From Halorubrum alkaliphilum (GTDB taxonomy: Archaea > Halobacteriota > Halobacteria > Halobacteriales > Haloferacaceae): a stretch of DNA of 64,000 nucleotides. Position 1 is the stretch's first letter; each line of letters starts with the position of its first letter. The notes beneath the pieces are model-generated. The model was not told where the DNA came from and did no database searches. It saw only the letters and a program-made list of their open reading frames with translations. Made by a program: the position numbers and the translations under genes. This document shows positions 24,728 to 32,046 of this stretch, piece by piece. The stretch is from contig NZ_JAGGKQ010000002.1 in NCBI RefSeq assembly GCF_017873815.1, positions 1 to 64,000 of the forward strand. Direction: 5' to 3'.

Positions 24728-25306
24728 ATGTTGATCACCGTCTCCGGCCCGCCGGGCAGCGGGAAGAGCACGAACGCCGCGGGGCTCGCCGGGGCGCTGG
24801 ATCTCGATCACGTCTCCGGCGGCGACATCTTCCGCGAGATGGCCGCCGATCGCGGGATGACGCCCGTCGAGTTCAATGAGCACGCGGAGGACGACGACGA
24901 GATCGACCGCGACCTCGACCGTCGACTCCACGAGATCGCGACCACCCGGGACGACCTCGTCCTCGAATCACGGCTCGCCGGCTGGCTCGCGGCCGACCAC
25001 GCGGATCTCCGCTTCTGGTTCGACGCCCCGGTCGAGGTCCGCGCCGAGCGGATCGCCGACCGCGAGGGAAAGTCCGTCGATCGCGCCCGCGAGGAGACGG
25101 TTAGACGGGAGACTTCGGAGCGGAAACGATATCGCGAGTACTACGACATCGACATCGGCGATCTGTCCATCTACGACGCCGCGTACAACACCGCTCGATG
25201 GCCTCCAGAGGAGTTTCTCGACGTGCTTGTCGCGACGATAGAGGCGTACGACGCCGACTACGACGAGGGACAGGCCCCGATCGAGGGCGTCTCACACGGC
25301 TTCTGA
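24728..25306 (+). CDS. cmk: (d)CMP kinase
   Basis: 192 aa from the ATG at 24728; an ATG three codons upstream is possible. Phosphorylates CMP/dCMP with ATP in pyrimidine nucleotide synthesis. P-loop GPPGSGKST at residues 6-14, VSGGDIFREMA for the nucleotide-monophosphate site, LESRLAGWLA, and the lid region REGKSVDRAREETVRRE. The archaeal form is shorter than bacterial Cmk, as here. It lies 46 bp before cbf5 in the same direction, a linkage common in archaeal genomes. Confidence 0.9.
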   Translation: MLITVSGPPGSGKSTNAAGLAGALDLDHVSGGDIFREMAADRGMTPVEFNEHAEDDDEIDRDLDRRLHEIATTRDDLVLESRLAGWLAADHADLRFWFDAPVEVRAERIADREGKSVDRAREETVRRETSERKRYREYYDIDIGDLSIYDAAYNTARWPPEEFLDVLVATIEAYDADYDEGQAPIEGVSHGF

Positions 25307-25352
25307 ACCGGACTTCGATGTCACGAACGCCCGAAACCACGAGGTCCGTCCG

Positions 25353-26315
25353 ATGACGAACGCTCCGACCGCCGCCGAGGATCCGCTCCGACCGCCGCCG
25401 AGCGAGCGCTCCGTCCCCGAGCTGCTCCGGTTCGGCGTCGTCAACGTCGACAAGCCGGCCGGGCCCTCCTCACATCAGCTCTCCGCGTGGGTGCGCGACG
25501 CGATCAACGAGACGCTGGAGACGCTGGAGCCGGACGGCCCCCGGATCGACGGCGTCGCCCACGCGGGGACCCTCGACCCGAAAGTCACCGGCTGTCTCCC
25601 GACGCTCACGGGGACCGCGACCCGCGCGGCACAGGTCTTTCTGGAGGGGTCGAAGGAGTACGTCACCGTGCTGGAGCTTCACGGCCCCGCGCCGGCGGAC
25701 TTCCGCGAAGTCGCGGCCGAGTTCGAAGGGGAGATCTACCAGAAACCGCCGCGCAAGAGCGCGGTCACCCGCCGGCTTCGGACCCGGACGATCCACGACC
25801 TCGACGTGCTCGAACTGGAGGAGCGGCGAGCCCTCCTCCGGATCGGCTGTGAGTCCGGGACCTACGTCCGCAAGCTCTGTCACGACCTCGGGCTCGCCGC
25901 GGGCGTCGGCGCGCACATGGGCCATCTGCGTCGAAGCGCGACTGACCCGTTCGACGACTCGGATCTCCACACGCTACAGGACCTGACGGACGCGCTCGCG
26001 TGGACCGAGGAGGGCGACGAGCGCCTGCTTCGTGACGTCGTCCGCCCCGCCGAGGACGCACTAGTCCACCTCCCGTCGGTGACGATTGCCCCCTCCGCCG
26101 CACGCACCGTCGCCACCGGTGCGGCCGTCTACGCGCCCGGCGTGATCGACGTCGACGACGGGCTCGTGATCGATGACGGACGTATAAACGACCGGGACGC
26201 CCCGCTCGTGGTCTGTTACACGCCGGAGGGCACGGCGGTCTGTCTCGGACGGTTCGTCGGCGATCCCGACGCGGAATCGGGCACCGTCGTCTCGCTGGAG
26301 CGGGTTCTCTTGTGA
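25353..26315 (+). CDS. cbf5: H/ACA RNP pseudouridine synthase Cbf5
   Basis: 320 aa. Catalytic subunit of the RNA-guided pseudouridylation particle (with Gar1, Nop10 and L7Ae), acting on rRNA and possibly tRNA U55. N-terminal VVNVDKPAGPSSHQL, catalytic Asp75 in HAGTLDPKVTG, IYQKPPRKSAVTRRLR, and GCESGTYVRKLCHDLG. A C-terminal PUA domain spans about 230-320. Length fits archaeal Cbf5 and is shorter than eukaryotic dyskerin. Gar1 is in this window at 52866. Confidence 0.93.
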   Translation: MTNAPTAAEDPLRPPPSERSVPELLRFGVVNVDKPAGPSSHQLSAWVRDAINETLETLEPDGPRIDGVAHAGTLDPKVTGCLPTLTGTATRAAQVFLEGSKEYVTVLELHGPAPADFREVAAEFEGEIYQKPPRKSAVTRRLRTRTIHDLDVLELEERRALLRIGCESGTYVRKLCHDLGLAAGVGAHMGHLRRSATDPFDDSDLHTLQDLTDALAWTEEGDERLLRDVVRPAEDALVHLPSVTIAPSAARTVATGAAVYAPGVIDVDDGLVIDDGRINDRDAPLVVCYTPEGTAVCLGRFVGDPDAESGTVVSLERVLL

Positions 26316-26420
26316 CCGAACGCGTGTGAGAGAACGCCGACGGACGGACCGCTCCGCCGACGCCGGCAGCGGCGAGGGGAACGACAAGGGCTTTATTCGA
26401 CGGCAGTCAACGCGCTAACC

Positions 26421-27383
26421 ATGTTCGGCCCCGGCGTGCCCGCCGTGTTGAGTACCCTCCCCGACACGTTCACGTTCGCGTGGGTGGTCGCGGTTCTCTT
26501 CGGCGTCGCGTGGGTGCTCGACTCCCGGGGTCTCGCCGCGGGACGGTCGCTCGCGGCCGGCACGTGGGGACTGTTCGGCCTGTTCTGGCTGACGATGGTG
26601 CCGTACTTTGCGTTCGAGCACCAGAGTTACGTCGAGTCGATCCTCGCGCTGGTGGGAGTGCCGGCCTGTGCGTACGTCGGGTACCTGTTATACGACGGTC
26701 GAGCGTCGCTGTTCACGCTCACGCGGGCGGTCGCGATCATGCTCTTCATCTACCTCCCGTTCGAGACGATCCCGGCGTTCACCGTCGCTGGACTGGCGAT
26801 CCCGGAACCCCGGCGGGTGCTCATCGAGATCGTCGCGACCCACACCGGCGCAGTGATCGACCTGCTGGGCTACGCTCCGGAGCGGGTACTGAGTCGCGAG
26901 GGATACGACGCCGCCTTCCGATGGACGCTTGCGGGCGGCGAGACGATTCGGATCAACGTCGTGTTGGCGTGTACGGGTCTCGGCAGCATGGCGATCTTCG
27001 GTGGGCTCGTGGCCGCGGTGGACGGCCCGCTCGATCGGAAGCTCCGGGCGCTACTCGTCTCCGTTCCGCTCATTTACGTCCTCAACATCCTTCGCACGAC
27101 GTTCATCACGGTCGTCGCCGGCAACCAGTACATGCACTGGCAGCCGGATTTCGTCCTGTTGATGTTCGGTGCCACGAACCCGCTTCGGGTCTCCTTTCTG
27201 ATCTCCGATCGCATCATCAGCCAACTCCTCGCCGTCGTCGCGCTGATCGGAATCACCTACCTCGTCGCCCGCCAGCTCCCGGAGCTGGTGGTCGTCTTAG
27301 AGGACGTGCTCTACGTGCTCACGGGCGAGGAACACGACCTCACCGAGTCGCTCGATCTCCCCCGTGAGCCGACGAATAAATAG
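26421..27383 (+). CDS. artA: Archaeosortase A
   Basis: 320 aa membrane transpeptidase with about eight helices. It cleaves PGF-CTERM proteins such as the S-layer glycoprotein and aids their lipid anchoring. The catalytic residues are visible with exact family spacing: Cys184 in LACTGLGSM, Arg225 in LNILRTTFI and Arg264 in ISDRIISQ. No PGF-CTERM substrate is encoded in this window. A CTTTATTC box about 30 bp before the ATG gives a promoter. Confidence 0.93.
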   Translation: MFGPGVPAVLSTLPDTFTFAWVVAVLFGVAWVLDSRGLAAGRSLAAGTWGLFGLFWLTMVPYFAFEHQSYVESILALVGVPACAYVGYLLYDGRASLFTLTRAVAIMLFIYLPFETIPAFTVAGLAIPEPRRVLIEIVATHTGAVIDLLGYAPERVLSREGYDAAFRWTLAGGETIRINVVLACTGLGSMAIFGGLVAAVDGPLDRKLRALLVSVPLIYVLNILRTTFITVVAGNQYMHWQPDFVLLMFGATNPLRVSFLISDRIISQLLAVVALIGITYLVARQLPELVVVLEDVLYVLTGEEHDLTESLDLPREPTNK

Positions 27384-27484
27384 TTCTATATAGCAAGGTA
27401 TAGGCATGTTTCTGATATATATTCTCGTATGCGGGTGACGACTCAGTCGGTGACACGACGGCGAGGTCGGGGCGGTGGTCCCCC

Positions 27485-28732
27485 GTGTTGAGCGCGATCG
27501 ACCCGCTGGTGTATCTGGAGACGAACGTCGCGAAACTGGTGTTAGCGACGCTGCTGGGGATGTTCCTCGGGCTGGAGCGGGAGTGGTCACAGAAGTCGGC
27601 CGGGATCCGGACGTTCGCGCTCATCAGTCTGGCCGCCACCGTGTTCGCGGTCGCGGACGCGCCGGGGCTCCTCGTCGTCGGTGGGGTGCTGATCGTCGCG
27701 ACGGCGGTGCTCCTGGCCGTTCGGAGCTTCGTCGAGGAGGACGTCGACGGGCTCTCGTTGACGACATCGGTTTCGATGCTCGTCACCTACGGAGTCGGCG
27801 TGCTCGTCGCGGCCGAGCTGTTCATCGAGGCGGTGACGGTGGCGGTGCTCTCCTCGATGCTTCTCGTGTTAAAGCGCGAACTCCACCAGTTCGCGTGGGG
27901 GCTCTCGCGCGAGGAGGTCCGTAGTGCCGTCGAGTTCACCATCCTCGCGTTCGTTATCTTCCCGCTTTTACCCGCGGAGACGATCGACCCGTGGGACGCG
28001 ATCCAGCCGCGGCTCATTTGGTCGTTGGTGGTGGCGATAAGCGCGATCGGCTTCGTGAACTACGTGCTCGTCCGGAAGTATCAGGGTCGCGGCTACGCGG
28101 TCACCGGCTTCTTCGGCGGACTCGTCAACTCCACGGCGGTCGTCGCCGAGATGGCGAAACGTGCGAGGGGACAGACGGACCTCGTCGGGCTCGCGGTCGG
28201 CTCGATCCTGCTCGCGAACGCGGCGATGGCGCTCCGGAACGCCGCGCTCGTCGTCGCGTTCGTCCCCGAGGCCGCGCTCGTCGTCGGCGCACCGCTCGGT
28301 GCGATCACTGTCACCGGCGTCGCGATCGCGATATGGCGAAGCGACTGGCGGACGACGATCGAGGCGGAACTCACCTCGCCGTTCAGCCTCCGGAACGCGC
28401 TCACGTTCGGCGCGCTGTTCCTCGTCGTGTTGTTGATATCGGTCCTCGCCGAGGAGGCGTTCGGCGCGACCGGGTTCGTCGCGACCGCCTTTGTAGCGGG
28501 GCTCGTTTCGTCGGGGACCGCGACGACGACCGCGGTGTCGCTTCTGAGTACGGGCCAAATAACCGTCGAAACCGCGGTCGCCGGCGTCGTCGCCGGGACC
28601 GCGGCGAGCATCCTCGTGAAGACGGCCTTCGCCGCGAGCATCAGCCGGGAGCTGATCCGACCGGTCGCGACCTGGAGTACCGTGCTCGTTCTCGTCGGCG
28701 TGCTCGTCGGTGCGCCGCTTCTCCTCTTATAA
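27485..28732 (+). CDS. MgtC/SapB plus DUF4010 membrane protein
   Basis: 415 aa with a GTG start. The N-terminal ~130 residues match MgtC/SapB (LATLLGMFLGLEREWSQKSAGIRTFALIS, with the conserved Arg/Glu). The C-terminal ~215 residues match DUF4010 (FGGLVNSTAVVAEMAKRA, ILLANAAMALRNAALV, GLVSSGTATTTAVSLL). There are about twelve hydrophobic helices. MgtC relatives affect Mg2+ homeostasis; the role in archaea is not known. The AT-rich leader 27384-27484 has two TATA-like elements (CTATATAG and GATATATAT). Confidence 0.85.
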   Translation: MLSAIDPLVYLETNVAKLVLATLLGMFLGLEREWSQKSAGIRTFALISLAATVFAVADAPGLLVVGGVLIVATAVLLAVRSFVEEDVDGLSLTTSVSMLVTYGVGVLVAAELFIEAVTVAVLSSMLLVLKRELHQFAWGLSREEVRSAVEFTILAFVIFPLLPAETIDPWDAIQPRLIWSLVVAISAIGFVNYVLVRKYQGRGYAVTGFFGGLVNSTAVVAEMAKRARGQTDLVGLAVGSILLANAAMALRNAALVVAFVPEAALVVGAPLGAITVTGVAIAIWRSDWRTTIEAELTSPFSLRNALTFGALFLVVLLISVLAEEAFGATGFVATAFVAGLVSSGTATTTAVSLLSTGQITVETAVAGVVAGTAASILVKTAFAASISRELIRPVATWSTVLVLVGVLVGAPLLLL

Positions 28733-28843
28733 GGGTTCGAGCCCGTCGGAACCGGTATCGCCGATCGATCCTCCCGTGGTAGTCAGAACGGAGTGCGCGA
28801 CGAGCGATACCGGGAGTAGGCCTCGCAATACGTTGGAGTGAGT

Positions 28844-28940
28844 GTTTATAAGTGGACTAGTGGTGTTACTGGCAGCTGTTTATAAACAGACGAGGATATG
28901 AGGAACTACTCAAAAGGTCTAGCCACCTGTTTATAAGCGG
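28844..28940 (+). promoter_or_regulatory. Three tandem GTTTATAAG-type boxes before element copy 2
   Basis: GTTTATAAGTGG lies at 28844-28855, GTTTATAAAC at 28878-28887 and GTTTATAAGCGG at 28929-28940. The last box and its flanks (GAACTACTCAAA, AGCCAC, CGGTTGACT) recur before copy 1. Its TATAAG is 33 bp from the CCTCCAAAG block. Confidence 0.55.
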
Positions 28941-28957
28941 TTGACTACTGATCGACA

Positions 28958-29280
28958 GTGAAGACCTCCAAAGCCCCAGCCGTGTGGGCGGCGTAGGCGT
29001 TCACACGGCAGCGAGGCGCGGAGCGCCTCGGGCAGCCGCACGTAGTCCGGCGACTGCCCCTTTGAATACCGCCCCGCACAGCAACCGCCACCGCACCTCA
29101 CGCCTCCCCAGCCTCGTCACCGGCGGCTTTGCCGCCGGTTGCTAGCGAGAGCTCCACTCTTGCCCTGTCGCTGGCGGCGGCCGCCGCCAGCGACTCCCTC
29201 GCGCGTGCTCTTGCCGGCGGCGTTGCCGCCGGCTGTCAGAGAGACCTTCGGTCTCTCCCTACTCGCGGCCTGTCGGCCGC
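28958..29280 (+). ncRNA. Candidate structured ncRNA element, copy 2
   Basis: The conserved 5' block CCTCCAAAGCCCCAGCCG lies at 28965-28982. A variable middle holds two hairpins (CCGTGTG/CACACGG and GAGGCGC/GCGCCTC). Then comes CGTAGTCCGGCGACTGCCCC, identical to copy 1, and CTTTG at 29060-29064, which pairs with CAAAG at 28969-28973. A conserved 59-nt block ends at GCCTCGTC (29118). After it come strong hairpins: CGGCGGC-TTT-GCCGCCG, CGCTGGCGGCGG/CCGCCGCCAGCG, GCCGGCGGC-GTT-GCCGCCGGC and AGAGACC-TTC-GGTCTCT. No ORF is credible. RNA identity is inferred. Confidence 0.55.
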
Positions 29281-29443
29281 TCGGAGGCGCACGCCACCGC
29301 ACGGTTTGTTTATAAGCGATCGTTGCTGTCGCTCACAGTTCTTTTAAATATGCTCTTGTTGCCATCGATCTGAGAGATTCACTCCCGAGATCGATCACGG
29401 ATCGGTTCTCGTCCGCGGTCGTTCCGGTCTTCCCGACCAATGC
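29281..29443. other. Spacer after element copy 2
   Basis: It contains another GTTTATAAGCG box (29308-29318) and CTTTTAAATATG near 29341. No gene starts just downstream on the plus strand. The CBS gene on the minus strand ends at 29444. Confidence 0.4.
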
Positions 29444-29818
29444 TCAGGAGACGTGACGGGCGACGTCGGTCGAGGAGATCATGCCGACGTAGTCGTCGTC
29501 GACGACGGGGAGGTGTTTGACGCCGTACATCGTCATCATCGCCGCGACCTCCTCCATGAGCAGGTCGGGGGTGACGGTTTCGACGTCCTCGGTCATCACG
29601 TCGCGGACGAGCGTCTCCGTCGTGTCCGCTCCGTCGGCGACGGCGGCGATGACGTCGCTCTGGGTGATGATACAGCCGCCGCCGGCGGCCACGACCAGCG
29701 CGCTGATGTCGCGATCGCGCATTCGTCCGGCGGCCTCGCGGATCGACGCGTCGCCCCCGATCGTCTCCAACGGCGTCGACATGACCTCGCTGACTCGCGT
29801 CCGATCATGTAAGTCCAT
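29444..29818 (-). CDS. Tandem CBS-domain protein
   Basis: 124 aa from the ATG at 29818. AATAAACA about 28 bp upstream is the TATA box; a longer frame upstream is not used. Two CBS motifs fill the protein: RVSEVMSTPLETIGGDASIREAAGRM (1-60) and LVRDVMTEDVETVTPDLLMEEVAAMM with LPVVDDDYVGMISSTDVARHV (65-124). Stand-alone CBS pairs bind adenine nucleotides and regulate partners. The gene at 30503 is a paralogue, and two small membrane genes lie between them. Confidence 0.85.
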   Translation of the reverse strand: MDLHDRTRVSEVMSTPLETIGGDASIREAAGRMRDRDISALVVAAGGGCIITQSDVIAAVADGADTTETLVRDVMTEDVETVTPDLLMEEVAAMMTMYGVKHLPVVDDDYVGMISSTDVARHVS

Positions 29819-29965
29819 ACCACACCAGTGCGCTCGCCCCTGTTTATTCTTCCGGCTCGCGCACGGGCCGGTAGCGTCGAGCGAAACGCGAACGAGACCA
29901 CGCGAACGAGAAGCCACGAAACGCCCTGCGAACCATATATACCGATGGACTCCGTGTACTCGTAC

Positions 29966-30223
29966 ATGTCAGGAGTAACTGCCGGGTTGGTCGATTTCGG
30001 CACGCGGTCGCTCGTCACCCACGCGATCATGGCGGCCACGCTGGTGACGGGGCTCGCGATCGGGCTGACGGTCGACTCGCAGGTCGGGTTGGTCTCGTTC
30101 GTCGCGCTGTTGAATTTCACCGCGGGAATGTGGATCTGTCAGTCGATCCACTCGCTCGGCACTTCGGCCCGTGAGGACGAATACGACGGCGTCATCAACG
30201 AGCTCAGGAAGTATGTCGAGTGA
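29966..30223 (+). CDS. Small membrane protein, first of a pair
   Basis: 85 aa from the ATG at 29966. The TATA box CCATATATAC (29933-29942) is ~29 bp upstream, while the in-frame ATG at 29945 is too close to it. Two hydrophobic helices: LVTHAIMAATLVTGLAIGLTV and VGLVSFVALLNFTAGMWIC. A charged C-tail SAREDEYDGVINELRKYVE follows. No family recognised. It overlaps the next gene by 11 bp. Confidence 0.6.
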   Translation: MSGVTAGLVDFGTRSLVTHAIMAATLVTGLAIGLTVDSQVGLVSFVALLNFTAGMWICQSIHSLGTSAREDEYDGVINELRKYVE

Positions 30224-30437
30224 GAACGGACTCGATGTCGGGCGGCTCGGACGGCTACTGACGCTCATCGCGTTCGTCACCGCGGTCTCGCTTCTGACCT
30301 CCGCACAGGTGCTCGCGGAGGAGCTGTTCTCCATTGCCGTCGTGGCGATCGGTAGCATCGCGCTCGTCACCGCGATCATCGGGTTCCTGATCGCGGCGGG
30401 GGCGACCTACGACGAGCAGGTCCACGAGCCCGAGTGA
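30213..30437 (+). CDS. Small membrane protein, second of a pair
   Basis: 74 aa from the ATG at 30213, which lies inside the end of the preceding gene, so translation is probably coupled. Two hydrophobic helices: LLTLIAFVTAVSLLTSAQVLA and FSIAVVAIGSIALVTAIIGFLIAAG. Short acidic tail. No family recognised. Together with its partner it could form a small membrane complex flanked by the two CBS genes. Confidence 0.6.
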   Translation: MSSENGLDVGRLGRLLTLIAFVTAVSLLTSAQVLAEELFSIAVVAIGSIALVTAIIGFLIAAGATYDEQVHEPE

Positions 30438-30502
30438 TCGCGTCACGGACGTTCCGAGCCGTCCGTGTACGACCGTGTAGGCTGCTACGGCCGCGTAGAC
30501 TG

Positions 30503-30889
30503 CTACCGTCGTTCGGCGAGATGTCGCGTGAGATCGGTCGTCGAGAGCATCCCGACCACGACCCGTTCGTCGTCGGTTACGGGGATGTGTGTGTACTCGC
30601 CGTCGGCCAGCGCGGAGAGGGCGTCGACGGAGTCAGTCCGGGAGGCGGTCACGACGTCGGCCGTCATACACGTTCCGACCGGGGTCTCGTCCTCGGGATC
30701 GTTCTCCCGAACGAGCGTCACGAAGTCGGTTCCGGTGAGGAGTCCCTCCAGACGCCCCGCACCGTCGACGATGAGTATCGAGTTGACTCCCGTCTCCAGC
30801 ATCAGGGTCGCCGCTTCGGCCGCAGTAGCTTCGACGCTCACGGTCACGAGGTCGGTCGACATGAGTCGTTCGACGGGTACGTCGGTCAT
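30503..30889 (-). CDS. Tandem CBS-domain protein
   Basis: 128 aa. Two CBS motifs: VERLMSTDLVTVSVEATAAEAATLM with NSILIVDGAGRLEGLLTGTDF (1-65), and VGTCMTADVVTASRTDSVDAL with THIPVTDDERVVVGMLSTTDLTRHL (70-125). It resembles the protein at 29444 in length and in its closing STD(L/V)xRH motif. A regulatory role through nucleotide binding is inferred from the family. It is convergent with the small membrane pair. Confidence 0.85.
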   Translation of the reverse strand: MTDVPVERLMSTDLVTVSVEATAAEAATLMLETGVNSILIVDGAGRLEGLLTGTDFVTLVRENDPEDETPVGTCMTADVVTASRTDSVDALSALADGEYTHIPVTDDERVVVGMLSTTDLTRHLAERR

Positions 30890-30964
30890 ATCCGATACCG
30901 ACGAACCCTATCGTAATTAATCGTGAGGGTCACTGCCACGCGACCAGAGGGGCTCGCCGGCGCG

Positions 30965-31759
30965 TTACTCGAGGATCGATTCGGGCGCGCCCGCCAGTCC
31001 GACGAGCGCTTCCGCCTCGACGTGGTGGAGATCGCCGGGGATGAGTAGCATGTGGAGGGGGTCGCCGAACTCACGGTCGGCGAGCCCGGACAGCGAGTCG
31101 GCCGCGACGACCGGTTCCGGCGACCCGGCGCGGGCGACGACGACGCCCACGGTGTCGGCCCATCCCTCGGCAAGCAGTTCGGCCGCGTAGTCGGCGGTCA
31201 TGTACTCCTCGTGGTCGGGATCGGGGCCGGTCGGTCCGGTGCCGACCTTGATGTCGAGGTAGACGAGCGTGTGGAGGCCGCGCTCCCGGTTCGCCTCGAT
31301 CGCCTCGATCACGCTTTCCGGCACGCCGTCGCCCCCGTGCGCGTACGGGAAGGGGAGCGTTACGGCCTTGCCGAACCGGTAGTTCTGGAGGCCGGTGAGA
31401 CTCGACGCGGCCGACTGGGCGGTGACCCCGTGGAGCACCCGAGTGTCGATCCGGCGGTCCTCGGCCCGCATCCGGAGGTCGGTGTGGGTCGTCGAGATCA
31501 TCGTATCCCCGGCGGTGAGGAAGGCGACGTCATCGGTTTCGGCCGCCGACAGTATCGCCTCCGGGTCGCGTTCGACTCCCTCGCGGTCGCGGACCTCGAT
31601 ATCGACGCCGTGGGCCGTCTCCAGGTCGGCGACGTCGGCACCGACGAGCCGACTCGTGTAGAACTCCGCGAAGACTCGGTCGGCATCCCGGAGGGCCTCG
31701 CGCCCCTCGACGGTGATCGAGTCCTCGTCGTAGAGACCGAGTCCGATGAACGTGAGCAT
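30965..31759 (-). CDS. dph5: Diphthine synthase
   Basis: 264 aa SAM-dependent methyltransferase of the diphthamide pathway. It methylates the modified His of elongation factor 2. Starts MLTFIGLGLYDEDSITVEG; AGDTMISTTHTDLRMRA and PYAHGGDGVPESVIEAIEANR are family blocks, as is LVYLDIKVGTG. Length is typical for the archaeal enzyme. A CCTTTTAGG element ~28 bp upstream of the ATG suggests a leaderless transcript. Confidence 0.93.
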   Translation of the reverse strand: MLTFIGLGLYDEDSITVEGREALRDADRVFAEFYTSRLVGADVADLETAHGVDIEVRDREGVERDPEAILSAAETDDVAFLTAGDTMISTTHTDLRMRAEDRRIDTRVLHGVTAQSAASSLTGLQNYRFGKAVTLPFPYAHGGDGVPESVIEAIEANRERGLHTLVYLDIKVGTGPTGPDPDHEEYMTADYAAELLAEGWADTVGVVVARAGSPEPVVAADSLSGLADREFGDPLHMLLIPGDLHHVEAEALVGLAGAPESILE

Positions 31760-31860
31760 GGCGTGGCTCGGGGCACGAGCACCTAAAAGGGCGCGAAAGA
31801 GCCGGGACGTCCGGAGCTGTCCCGGGTCGACGCGAACTGGATCCGGTGATCGGCGTCGGA

Positions 31861-31935
31861 CGGGACCGGGCGATCGATGGCAGAACGGGACCAGGGGATC
31901 GATGGCAGAACGGGACTGGGCGATCGATATCGAAC
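31861..31935. repeat. Three 25-bp tandem repeats upstream of porA
   Basis: The units CGGGACCGGGCGATCGATGG plus CAGAA lie at 31861, 31886 and 31911, in exact 25-bp register. The third has diverged at its end. They sit in the spacer between dph5 and porA, which run divergently. Confidence 0.85.
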
Positions 31936-32046
31936 GCGGCGTCTCGTAGGTCTTTCATGATCATCCCTTGTGATTCCATAGCAAGCCCTAAGAGGAGACC
32001 GCCACAATTCAAACTCACTAGGCCTTACCGGGCCATGATCCACAAT

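Noticed and set aside
29117-29347. Short open frames within element copy 2
   Set aside because: They are built from hairpin arms (Ala/Arg-rich) and are not shared in frame with copies 1 and 3, so they do not explain the conservation.
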